Shown here one piece after another: positions 15,667-21,184 of a DNA stretch of 21,184 bases (positions within the stretch are counted from its first letter, which is position 1; every line of letters begins with the position of its first letter). The stretch is from Lachnoclostridium sp. UBA1308 (lineage in GTDB: Bacteria; Bacillota; Clostridia; Lachnospirales; Lachnospiraceae): contig DBTU01000032.1 in the NCBI GenBank assembly GCA_002307215.1, positions 14,039 to 35,222 of the forward strand, in the 5' to 3' direction. Under the pieces are notes generated by a model. It had not been told where the DNA came from. It ran no database searches and worked only from the letters and a program-made list of their open reading frames with translations. Both the position numbers and the translations under genes were made by a program.

Positions 15667-16445
15667 GTAAATTATTTAAACATGAAATGCGGGCTTGTGC
15701 AAGATTATTACTACCCATCTTCTTAATCCTTATCTTACTTGCGCTTTTGGACCGTATCGTTCTAGGTCTGGATATATTTGATGGAAGTCTTAAAGTGATA
15801 CCTGTATTTATCACAGTTGCTTTTATTTTCGCTAATATTGCAGTTGGCTTCGTTACTTTTATACTAATAATTGTACGTTTTTATAAGAATTTGATTTCGG
15901 ATGAAGGCTACCTTATGTTTACACTACCGGTAAAGGCATCCCAGCTAATCCATTCCAAACTGATTGCCTCAATCATCTGGCTCTTGTCAAGCGTTGCCGT
16001 AATCTTCGGTTCCCTGTCATTTACCTTTGGTACTCTGGATGGTGCTTCCGAATTTTGGGATGGCGTGAAAACATCATGGGTACAGTTTACTCAGGAATAC
16101 GGTAATGATGCTCGTATGTTTTTTGCAGAAATTATCCTTATCATCTTTATCGGCATTGTATGTAGTATTCTTCAGATTTATGCCTCTGTCGCAATAGGGC
16201 AGCTGGTAAATGGTCATAAGATCCTCGGTGCCTTCGGAGCATATGTTGCCTTGTATACTATTATGCAGATTGCTTGCACAATTGCTCTGGTTATTGCCGG
16301 TTTGGCTTTCAAAGGCAACTATGATGATTTAGGGATGGTCACCGCCATTGTGATGCCTGTGACAGCGCTATTCACCTTGATTTTTACAGTTATCTTCTAT
16401 TTCATAACCGTTATTCTGTTTAACAGAAAACTCAATTTGGAATAA
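15660..16445 (+). CDS. ABC transporter permease
   Basis: A 261-residue membrane subunit with about six hydrophobic segments: about 14-36, 48-72, 100-124, 153-178, 186-216 and 226-254. The first loop contains RFYKNLISDEGYLMFTLPVKASQLIHSKLI (about 73-102). A '(D)EGYL.(F)TLPV...L..SK' stretch of this kind is common in permeases paired with YtrA/YtrB-type ATPases. The ATG overlaps the end of the ATPase gene. No T-rich terminator follows, so the downstream lipoprotein gene is probably on the same transcript. Confidence 0.88.
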   Translation: MLSKLFKHEMRACARLLLPIFLILILLALLDRIVLGLDIFDGSLKVIPVFITVAFIFANIAVGFVTFILIIVRFYKNLISDEGYLMFTLPVKASQLIHSKLIASIIWLLSSVAVIFGSLSFTFGTLDGASEFWDGVKTSWVQFTQEYGNDARMFFAEIILIIFIGIVCSILQIYASVAIGQLVNGHKILGAFGAYVALYTIMQIACTIALVIAGLAFKGNYDDLGMVTAIVMPVTALFTLIFTVIFYFITVILFNRKLNLE

Positions 16446-16469
16446 AGAACTCAAAAAGATGAATTCTTG

Positions 16470-16515
16470 GTAAATATTAGAATGGATTCCAGTGGAAATT
16501 CATTCTAATATTTAC
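16470..16515. repeat. Long perfect dyad between permease and lipoprotein genes
   Basis: GTAAATATTAGAATG (16470-16484) and CATTCTAATATTTAC (16501-16515) are perfect 15-bp inverted repeats. The 16-nt centre also pairs partly (ATTCCA with TGGAAAT), giving a hairpin of about 21 bp. No T-run follows on the plus strand, so it is not a standard terminator. It may be an RNA processing or stability element inside the operon, or a regulator-binding site for the lipoprotein gene. Confidence 0.75.
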
Positions 16516-16551
16516 AGGCGTTCTAAATACAAAAGAAAGGAATTCAGAACC

Positions 16552-16917
16552 ATGAAAAAAGTAATTTCACTACTTTTAGTTGTGATTGCAATCGGGTTGA
16601 CAGGATGCTCAAGTATCGCAGTAGGCTATCTTGAAAATGATTCTTCCGCAAAAATGTCTGCATCCTATTATAGCTTAAGCGCAACGAAAGAACATAAGAT
16701 TACAGTCAAGGATGGTGAGTCTGTTAAAATATCAACTGATATCATAACAAAAAAAGGCACGATTGATGTACTTATTTATAAGGATAAAGACAATTGTGAT
16801 TATGAAGGTCATGAAATAAAGACTTCAAGTTTCACCGTTACTCTTTCCGAACCGGGAGATTATACGATTAAAGTTGTGACACATAAGCATAGAGGAAGTT
16901 ATTCCTTTACATGGTAA
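16552..16917 (+). CDS. Small secreted lipoprotein of unknown function
   Basis: A 121-residue predicted lipoprotein. The first 18 residues form a type II signal peptide (MKKVISLLLVVIAIG) ending in the lipobox LTGC, with lipidated Cys19. The mature part is rich in beta-strand-like segments (HKITVKDGESVKISTDI, IDVLIYKD, SFTVTLSEPGDYTIKVVTH, GSYSFTW), which suggests a small beta-sandwich outside the membrane. I recognise no family. The start is the ATG at 16552 with GAAAGGA upstream; a longer reading from 16492 would start inside the dyad. It is the last gene of the YtrA-type operon and may be an accessory or sensing component of the ABC system. A terminator follows at 16951-17001. Confidence 0.82.
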   Translation: MKKVISLLLVVIAIGLTGCSSIAVGYLENDSSAKMSASYYSLSATKEHKITVKDGESVKISTDIITKKGTIDVLIYKDKDNCDYEGHEIKTSSFTVTLSEPGDYTIKVVTHKHRGSYSFTW

Positions 16918-16950
16918 CAGCAATCGATCCCGAATAACTTCTTAACAGAT

Positions 16951-17001
16951 AATAGCTACCTCAAAGATAATCTTAAGAATATCTTGGGTAGCTATTTTTT
17001 T
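16951..17001 (+). terminator. Rho-independent terminator of the YtrA-type operon
   Basis: AATAGCTACC (16951-16960) pairs perfectly with GGTAGCTATT (16987-16996). The inner CAA(A)GATA/TATCTTG pairs extend the stem, and a run of seven T (16995-17001) follows. The AT-rich left side lets it also serve the opposite strand weakly. Confidence 0.9.
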
Positions 17002-17021
17002 ACAGACGTTTATCGCAATAG

Positions 17022-17470
17022 TTATGACAGCTCAACTCTATTTTTTAACATAGGCTCATTTTTTGAAATAAACAGACCAACCATTGTCATCAAAGCCCCT
17101 AGTGCAGTCATTCCTGTAATAACCTCCCCCAGAACAATGACTGAGGTTAATACCGTAATAACCGGCACCAGATATATATAAATACTCGTTTTTACAGCTC
17201 CTAATATTTTACTGCCACATTCCAGGTGACAAAGCAAAGTGCCGATGCACCCAGACCAAGAAATAGAATATTGAACAAATTAACCGGATTTTCAAATCTC
17301 TCAGGTTCAAAATGAAAATCAAAGACAAATAGCGTGGGTAGCATAAATAAAATTCCATAGAAAAATACTCTTTTGGTGGTCCGGATCGTCTGATATCCAA
17401 AGGTACTTATTTTCTTCGATAAAACCGAATAAACAGCCCATACGGCAGCGACTCCATTAATCAAGCCCAT
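17022..17470 (-). pseudogene. Truncated and frameshifted EamA/DMT-family transporter
   Basis: Remains of a drug/metabolite (EamA) transporter: only the second half of the usual ten-helix protein is present. The first part (17201-17470) reads MGLINGVAAVWAVYSVLSKKIS and goes on to ALCFVTWNVAVKY before a stop. The second part, in a shifted frame from about 17211 down to 17022, reads KILGAVKTSIYIYLVPVITVLTSVIVLGEVITG, the family's C-terminal signature. The natural sequence would be '..WN.AVKILGAVKT..', which needs one more A in the A4 run at 17207-17210. A TAA five codons upstream of the first ATG closes the frame, and DUF1653 coding sequence begins there, so the N-terminal half is gone. A sequencing error could explain the frameshift but not the missing half. 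Confidence 0.85.
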
Positions 17471-17482
17471 CCAGTAGTTATA

Positions 17483-18064
17483 TTATCTTTGCCTTCTATC
17501 CTCAAACCTACACATTGCCTGTAAGCACTGAATCACTCCCTGTATCCGCTTGTCTATTGGGCCCTCGTCCACTATACAGTCAATTGATGCCGCCATATCA
17601 TTAATCAGTCGATCATTAAGATGCTTCCTATTGGAGGTAAGGATGTCCAGTTTATTGCTATATGACTGTGCCTCCAGGAATTTGAGTAAGAGTAAATTCC
17701 CTGCTTCATCTAATGTCATCGATATCTGTTGTGTATTCAGTTTCTCCGGTGCAACCGATATCACTCCTTTTATTTCCTTACTGTTAATCCGGTTATCCAC
17801 TTTCTCTGCTGATACCTCCCCGGATTGTGGCCTGATAAGTTCAAAACGGTACTGTTGCATAACATCCGGGTATTTTACCTTATCTACTTCGCTTATGAAC
17901 ATTGTAAGAGGTCTGACATAAGCTTTAAAGTCTCCGTATAGGGCCTGATAAACCACCATAACTTCTCCGGTTTCACTGTGCTCGGCTACTGTAATAATCT
18001 GATAAAGCCTATCTTTAAAATGCCTATAAATTTCTCCCTGTTTTGGTATTCTCTGATGCTCCAT
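17483..18064 (-). CDS. DUF1653-domain protein
   Basis: A 193-residue soluble protein. The DUF1653 domain spans about residues 10-73: GEIYRHFKDRLYQIITVAEHSETGEVMVVYQALYGDFKAYVRPLTMFISEV, with the family's 'YRHFK', 'HSETGE' and 'RPL.MF' signatures. The domain's function is unknown. Most members consist of little more than this domain; here about 120 further residues follow. They have no family I recognise and a mostly helical look (TLDEAGNLLLLKFLEAQSYSNKLDIL, about 117-142). I start at the ATG at 18064, where GGGAGG lies 9 nt upstream; an ATG 14 codons earlier lacks a site. It follows the fakA terminator, so it probably has its own promoter. Confidence 0.82.
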   Translation of the reverse strand: MEHQRIPKQGEIYRHFKDRLYQIITVAEHSETGEVMVVYQALYGDFKAYVRPLTMFISEVDKVKYPDVMQQYRFELIRPQSGEVSAEKVDNRINSKEIKGVISVAPEKLNTQQISMTLDEAGNLLLLKFLEAQSYSNKLDILTSNRKHLNDRLINDMAASIDCIVDEGPIDKRIQGVIQCLQAMCRFEDRRQR

Positions 18065-18121
18065 AGCTCTCATCCTCCCAAAAATCTTTATATGCCAAGA
18101 CTTCATTTATAATTATGTATT

Positions 18122-18159
18122 AAAATAGTGGTTCGTTTTCTCCTTCGAACCACTATTTT
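18122..18159 (-). terminator. Rho-independent terminator after the FakA-like gene
   Basis: A perfect 14-bp stem: AAAATAGTGGTTCG (18122-18135) and CGAACCACTATTTT (18146-18159) with a 10-nt loop. On the minus strand the stem ends in TTTTAATAC. It lies 38 nt after the stop of the FakA-like gene. The T-rich ends could terminate transcription on both strands. Confidence 0.82.
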
Positions 18160-18197
18160 CCAGCATTCATCTTAAGTAAACCATATCAAATATTCAT

Positions 18198-19874
18198 TTA
18201 TTCAACAGATAGGACGTAATAATAGATCGGTTGGCCACCATAATGAACCTCAACATCAAGTTGCGGGTACAACTCCATTACTTGATCTGCCAATTCATTT
18301 GCTTCATCTTCGCTGACTTCTTCACCGTAATATAAGCTGATTAATTCCGATTCTCCATCAGCCAGACATTTGATCAGTTCAATTGTAGTATTCTTGATAT
18401 CAGAACCTACGGATAAAATGGTCTTATCACCAATCCCCATAATATTTCCCTGTTTGATTTCCTTTCCGTCAAGGCTGGTATCTCTGACTGCATAGGTTAC
18501 CTGTCCGGATTTTACCTTTCTCATCTCTTCACTCATTCGCGTCGCATTTTCTTCCGGTGATTTGTCATATATGAAATTGATTACTGCGGTAATGCCCTGC
18601 GGAACGGTCTTGGATGGAACCACAATTACATTCTTGTCTTCGGTCAACTGCTTTGCCTGATCCGCTGCCAGAATGATGTTCCCATTGTTCGGCAGAATGA
18701 AGATATGATCCGCATTAACATTTGCAATAGCATTTAACATATCCTCGGTACTTGGATTCATGGTCTGACCTCCCTTGATGATATGGTCAACACCTAACCC
18801 GGTAAAAATCTCATCCAACCCGTCTCCCATAGACACTGCAATAAATCCTGATTTCTTTCTGGGTTTATTCTCTGCTTCCTTCTTTTCCTGGGTTTTCTGC
18901 ACTTCTGCAACCTTCTCTGCGTTCATGATTACCCGTTCATTATGCTCTTCTCTCATGTTATCTATCTTTAACTTGGTTAAGGAGCCATACGTTAACGCCC
19001 GGGTAATAACAACACCTGGATCGTTCGTATGTACATGCACCTTAACGATATCATCATCCGAAACGACTACAAGAGAATCACCGATGGATTCCAAATAAGC
19101 TTTAAATTCCTGTTCTGTCTTCGTATTATATTCTTTTTCAACCATTATAATAAATTCCGTACAATAACCAAATTTGATATCTCCTGTGGAAATATCCTTC
19201 TTCCCGGCTCCTGTGGATGCAGTTTGACTCACTTCTATACTACTCAAGGAAATATCTTTTCCGATTAGGGCATCATATGCTCCTTTCACAATCTCAAGTA
19301 ATCCCTGACCACCGGAATCAACAACACCTGCTTCTTTCAGCACTGGTAGAAGCTCCGGAGTATTCTTTAGTACCACTTCCATATGGGCAATCACCTCCCG
19401 GCTGAAATAAACCAAATCATCTGTTTCAGATACCAGCTGCGCAGCTCTCTCTGCTCCGCCTCTGGCCACTGTCAGAATTGTGCCTTCCTTAGGTTTCATA
19501 ACCGCACGATAAGCAGTTTCTACTGCTTTTTGGAAAGCATTTGTCATGATTGTTACATTGATTTCTTTATAATCCTTAATTTCTTTACAAAAACCACGAA
19601 ACAATTGGGATAGGATGACACCGGAATTACCTCTTGCTCCACGAAGCGAACCACCGGATATCGCTTTCGCCAATTCCTCTATCGAAGGGTCTGAAAGAAT
19701 ACTTACCTCTTTTACAGCAGACATTATAGTAAGTGTCATATTGGTACCTGTATCGCCGTCCGGAACGGGAAATACATTCAATTCATTAATGATTTCCTTT
19801 TGGGCTTCTATGCTGGCCGCTCCTGCAAGAAACATCTTTTTCAATGTTTTTGCATCTATCGTTTTAATAACCAC
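18198..19874 (-). CDS. fakA: DAK2-domain fatty acid kinase subunit FakA (YloV-like)
   Basis: FakA phosphorylates fatty acids held by a FakB (DegV-family) carrier so that they enter phospholipid synthesis; no FakB gene is in the window. The 558-residue protein has the family length. The N-terminal DhaL (DAK2) ATP-binding domain spans about 1-200. FPVPDGDTGTNMTLT (35-49) carries the metal-binding aspartates D39 and D41, and GARGNSGVILSQLFRGF is at 79-95. A middle domain covers about 225-320. The C-terminal DegV-like part (about 340-558) includes GDGLDEIF and HIFILPNNGNIILAADQA. It starts with GTG; AAGGAGG lies 8 nt upstream. It is 35 nt after the Asp23-like gene, as in many Firmicutes. Confidence 0.92.
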   Translation of the reverse strand: MVIKTIDAKTLKKMFLAGAASIEAQKEIINELNVFPVPDGDTGTNMTLTIMSAVKEVSILSDPSIEELAKAISGGSLRGARGNSGVILSQLFRGFCKEIKDYKEINVTIMTNAFQKAVETAYRAVMKPKEGTILTVARGGAERAAQLVSETDDLVYFSREVIAHMEVVLKNTPELLPVLKEAGVVDSGGQGLLEIVKGAYDALIGKDISLSSIEVSQTASTGAGKKDISTGDIKFGYCTEFIIMVEKEYNTKTEQEFKAYLESIGDSLVVVSDDDIVKVHVHTNDPGVVITRALTYGSLTKLKIDNMREEHNERVIMNAEKVAEVQKTQEKKEAENKPRKKSGFIAVSMGDGLDEIFTGLGVDHIIKGGQTMNPSTEDMLNAIANVNADHIFILPNNGNIILAADQAKQLTEDKNVIVVPSKTVPQGITAVINFIYDKSPEENATRMSEEMRKVKSGQVTYAVRDTSLDGKEIKQGNIMGIGDKTILSVGSDIKNTTIELIKCLADGESELISLYYGEEVSEDEANELADQVMELYPQLDVEVHYGGQPIYYYVLSVE

Positions 19875-19909
19875 CGGTTCTTCCTCCTTAAATGTTGTTC
19901 TTCTCAGAA

Positions 19910-20266
19910 TCAGTCAATTACTCTGACACCTTCCACAAAAATATTAATTTTCTTCACTTCAAGTCCTGAGAACTCTTCAACATTATATTTTACGTTACTG
20001 ATTAAATTGTCAGCAACTGCAGAAATACTTACACCATAGGAAACGATTATATGCAGGTCTATTGTTATTTTATTTTCTTCAATTGTAACATTAACACCGT
20101 GACTTAAGCTATCCCGTTTTAAAAGCTTAACAATACCATCTTTCATGTTGACGGATGCCATACCTACGACACCAAAACATTCGATTGCAGATGCTCCGGC
20201 ATATTTAGCCAATACGTCATTATCGATTAATATTTCACCAATTTTTGTATTCATATATCCTTTCAT
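19910..20266 (-). CDS. Asp23/Gls24-family protein (YloU-like)
   Basis: A 118-residue cytosolic protein of the Asp23 family, linked in Firmicutes to envelope homeostasis. The family pattern is visible: an N-terminal TKIGEILIDNDVLAKYAGASAIECFGVVGMAS (about 6-37), a central VNVTIEENKITIDLHIIVSYGVSI, and a C-terminal SGLEVKKINIFVEGVRV. The start is the ATG at 20266, 6 nt after AGGAGG; an upstream ATG at 20302 has no such site. Its gene lies directly before fakA, the usual order. An extended -10 promoter is upstream at 20320-20328. Confidence 0.92.
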   Translation of the reverse strand: MKGYMNTKIGEILIDNDVLAKYAGASAIECFGVVGMASVNMKDGIVKLLKRDSLSHGVNVTIEENKITIDLHIIVSYGVSISAVADNLISNVKYNVEEFSGLEVKKINIFVEGVRVID

Positions 20267-20319
20267 ATTAACCCTCCTATCTATTATCTGCTTTCTTTTC
20301 ATTTATATGTTCAATTTAT

Positions 20320-20328
20320 ATTATACCA
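20320..20328 (-). promoter_or_regulatory. Extended -10 promoter of the Asp23-like/fakA operon
   Basis: On the minus strand TGGTATAAT is an ideal extended -10 element about 54 nt before the ribosome-binding-site-backed start. The -35 region is poor, which is normal when an extended -10 is present. Confidence 0.55.
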
Positions 20329-20535
20329 TATTTATCACAGATTAAGAGCATCAAAAAAACGTATTTTTTTGTAATTCTTTACTATTTTGCTCCGCCCGGA
20401 TAGCGTAAGCTTGTATCAGTGCACATAACCACAATAATATTTCGCATATTAATATCTCTAGCTTTCTTTTCGTGATAACCATTGATTCTTCTGCATAATA
20501 TATATTACTATGAATATTGATTGGAAGTGACAGTT

Positions 20536-20673
20536 ATGAAGAGAATGATAGGCTTCATCCTGTTTTGGATTGCGATTGGCATGACAATTATGCTGTTCAT
20601 CACAAATGGAATTTTAGCAATATGTATTATTATACTTTGCCTACTGCTTGGTTATAACTTATTCTGTAACTGA
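20536..20673 (+). CDS. Tiny membrane protein of unknown function (45 residues)
   Basis: A short open frame of 45 residues: MKRMIGFILFWIAIGMTIML begins it and NLFCN ends it. Two hydrophobic stretches (about 5-22 and 26-41) separated by TNG suggest a helical hairpin in the membrane. A GGAAG lies 9 nt before the ATG, a modest ribosome binding site. It is the only plus-strand gene between the Asp23-like gene and rpmB. From memory, similar short sequences occur in related clostridia, but I cannot confirm that here. The charged start followed by uninterrupted hydrophobic codons is unlikely to be noise. No function can be assigned. Confidence 0.7.
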   Translation: MKRMIGFILFWIAIGMTIMLFITNGILAICIIILCLLLGYNLFCN

Positions 20674-20756
20674 AATACAGTTCTTAGCATTACCTCAAAA
20701 TATATCGACATGCATAACTTTCGGACATACCGATAATCATGTAAATATTTCCACGA

Positions 20757-20795
20757 AAAAAAAGCGGGTGCCAAGATCCCCTGACACCCATCGTT
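20757..20795 (-). terminator. Rho-independent terminator of rpmB
   Basis: On the minus strand, GGGTGTCAG pairs with the CTTGGCACCC side (one A-C mismatch, loop about 8 nt), and a run of eight T follows (plus-strand A-run at about 20757-20763). It lies just beyond the rpmB stop. Confidence 0.82.
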
Positions 20796-20800
20796 TTTCC

Positions 20801-20986
20801 TTATGCGCGTTCTACTTTACCGGATCTAAGACAGGACGTACAAACATACATTTTTCTTGCTGCACCGTTAACACTAACTTTAACAGACTTTACGTTGGAT
20901 TTCCACATCTTGTTAGATCTTCTATGAGAATGACTCACAGCGTTTCCAAAGTGAGCACCTTTATCACATATTGAACATTTTGCCAT
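20801..20986 (-). CDS. rpmB: 50S ribosomal protein L28
   Basis: L28 is a structural protein of the large ribosomal subunit. The 61-residue protein begins MAKCSICDKG and ends CLRSGKVERA. Four cysteines, C4, C7, C49 and C52, form the zinc-ribbon pairs of the C+ form. The middle HSHRRSNKMWKSNVKSVKV (about 19-37) is the conserved basic segment. I start at the ATG at 20986, where AAGGAGG is 8 nt upstream; a GTG three codons earlier lies in that site. An extended -10 (TGATATAAT, 21008-21016) lies upstream and a terminator downstream, so it is probably a single-gene unit. In Firmicutes it is commonly divergent from or beside the Asp23-like/fakA pair. Confidence 0.97.
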   Translation of the reverse strand: MAKCSICDKGAHFGNAVSHSHRRSNKMWKSNVKSVKVSVNGAARKMYVCTSCLRSGKVERA

Positions 20987-21007
20987 CAAAAGCACCTCCT
21001 TAAGGTT

Positions 21008-21016
21008 ATTATATCA
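21008..21016 (-). promoter_or_regulatory. Extended -10 promoter of rpmB
   Basis: On the minus strand TGATATAAT is an extended -10 element. It would place the transcript start roughly 15 nt before the rpmB ATG, leaving just room for the AAGGAGG site. The -35 region is weak. Confidence 0.5.
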
Positions 21017-21111
21017 TCTCAATTTCGACCCATTTGGCCCTGCAAACAAATTTATTCTACCAGAAGATGAAATATATTGCAAGCAAAATTTATACTTTAT
21101 AGACTACCGGT

Positions 21112-21184
21112 GTTACAGTTCAGCCTTGCAAGGATATTGACAGGACTGGGAAAGAAATGTTTCCATATAGGAGCCGCTTTCGCT
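21112..21184 (+). repeat. Palindromic repeat element E3 (cut by window edge)
   Basis: GTTACAGTTCAGCCT opens a 73-nt stretch that matches the reverse complement of 1311-1384 (E1 right arm) with five mismatches, and E2 with a short gap. The window ends inside CTTTCGCT, at the start of the expected central loop. The second arm should follow beyond the edge. Confidence 0.85.

Noticed and set aside
20352..20371. A-run/T-run palindrome between the Asp23-like gene and the tiny membrane protein
   Set aside because: It is only seven A facing seven T around CGTA; low-complexity sequence gives such dyads by chance.
20648..20974. Plus-strand open frame of 108 codons opposite rpmB
   Set aside because: It lies antisense to the whole of rpmB and its terminator; the rpmB reading is certain.
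1219..21184. Three spaced repeats as a CRISPR array
   Set aside because: The copies are about 10 kb apart, palindromic and longer than CRISPR repeats, and no cas gene is present.

Overview
The window looks like a low-GC Gram-positive chromosome from an endospore-forming clostridium, most likely a Lachnospiraceae relative. The evidence is an alpha/beta-type small acid-soluble spore protein, strong AGGAGG-type ribosome binding sites, the rpmB / Asp23-like / FakA-like / recG / rsmD gene set typical of clostridia, and a clostridial-type citrate synthase. No rRNA, tRNA, CRISPR array, phage gene or transposase was seen. Most genes are on the minus strand. Several apparent starts were moved inward because a ribosome binding site decides them.

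Layout, left to right. (1) 1-1017: rsmD and a spore-protein gene with its terminator, both minus. (2) 1219-1384: a complete 166-bp palindromic repeat. (3) 1396-11974: eight tightly packed minus-strand genes that read as one operon. In transcription order they are a membrane-anchored GtrB/ArnC-like glycosyltransferase, a large polytopic membrane protein, UDP-galactopyranose mutase (glf), a DPM1-like glycosyltransferase started by TTG, a DUF2298-type GT-C-like membrane protein, a secreted L,D-transpeptidase with three beta-domain repeats, a CmpB-like membrane protein, and citrate synthase. (4) 12179-12253: a shortened copy of the same repeat. (5) 12334-14370: recG, minus. (6) 14461-17001: a plus-strand YtrA-type GntR regulator / ABC ATPase / ABC permease / lipoprotein operon with a clear promoter, a dyad operator and a terminator. 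(7) 17022-17470: a decayed EamA-family transporter. (8) 17483-20266: a DUF1653 protein, the FakA-like kinase and the Asp23-like protein, all minus. (9) 20536-20673: a tiny plus-strand membrane protein. (10) 20801-20986: rpmB. (11) 21112-21184: a third copy of the repeat, cut by the window edge.

How it fits together: in many clostridia rpmB, the Asp23-like gene, fakA, recG, rsmD and coaD are close neighbours. Here recG is separated from the spore-protein/rsmD end by the eight-gene operon, and that block has a copy of the palindromic repeat at each side. The operon most plausibly builds a surface glycan containing galactofuranose: glf makes UDP-Galf, two GT2 enzymes would make polyprenol-phosphate sugars, and two GT-C-like membrane proteins would transfer sugars outside the membrane. 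A peptidoglycan crosslinking enzyme is encoded in the same unit. The repeat family and its placement around this block are the most interesting undescribed features I can support. I found no defence system or other clearly new machine.
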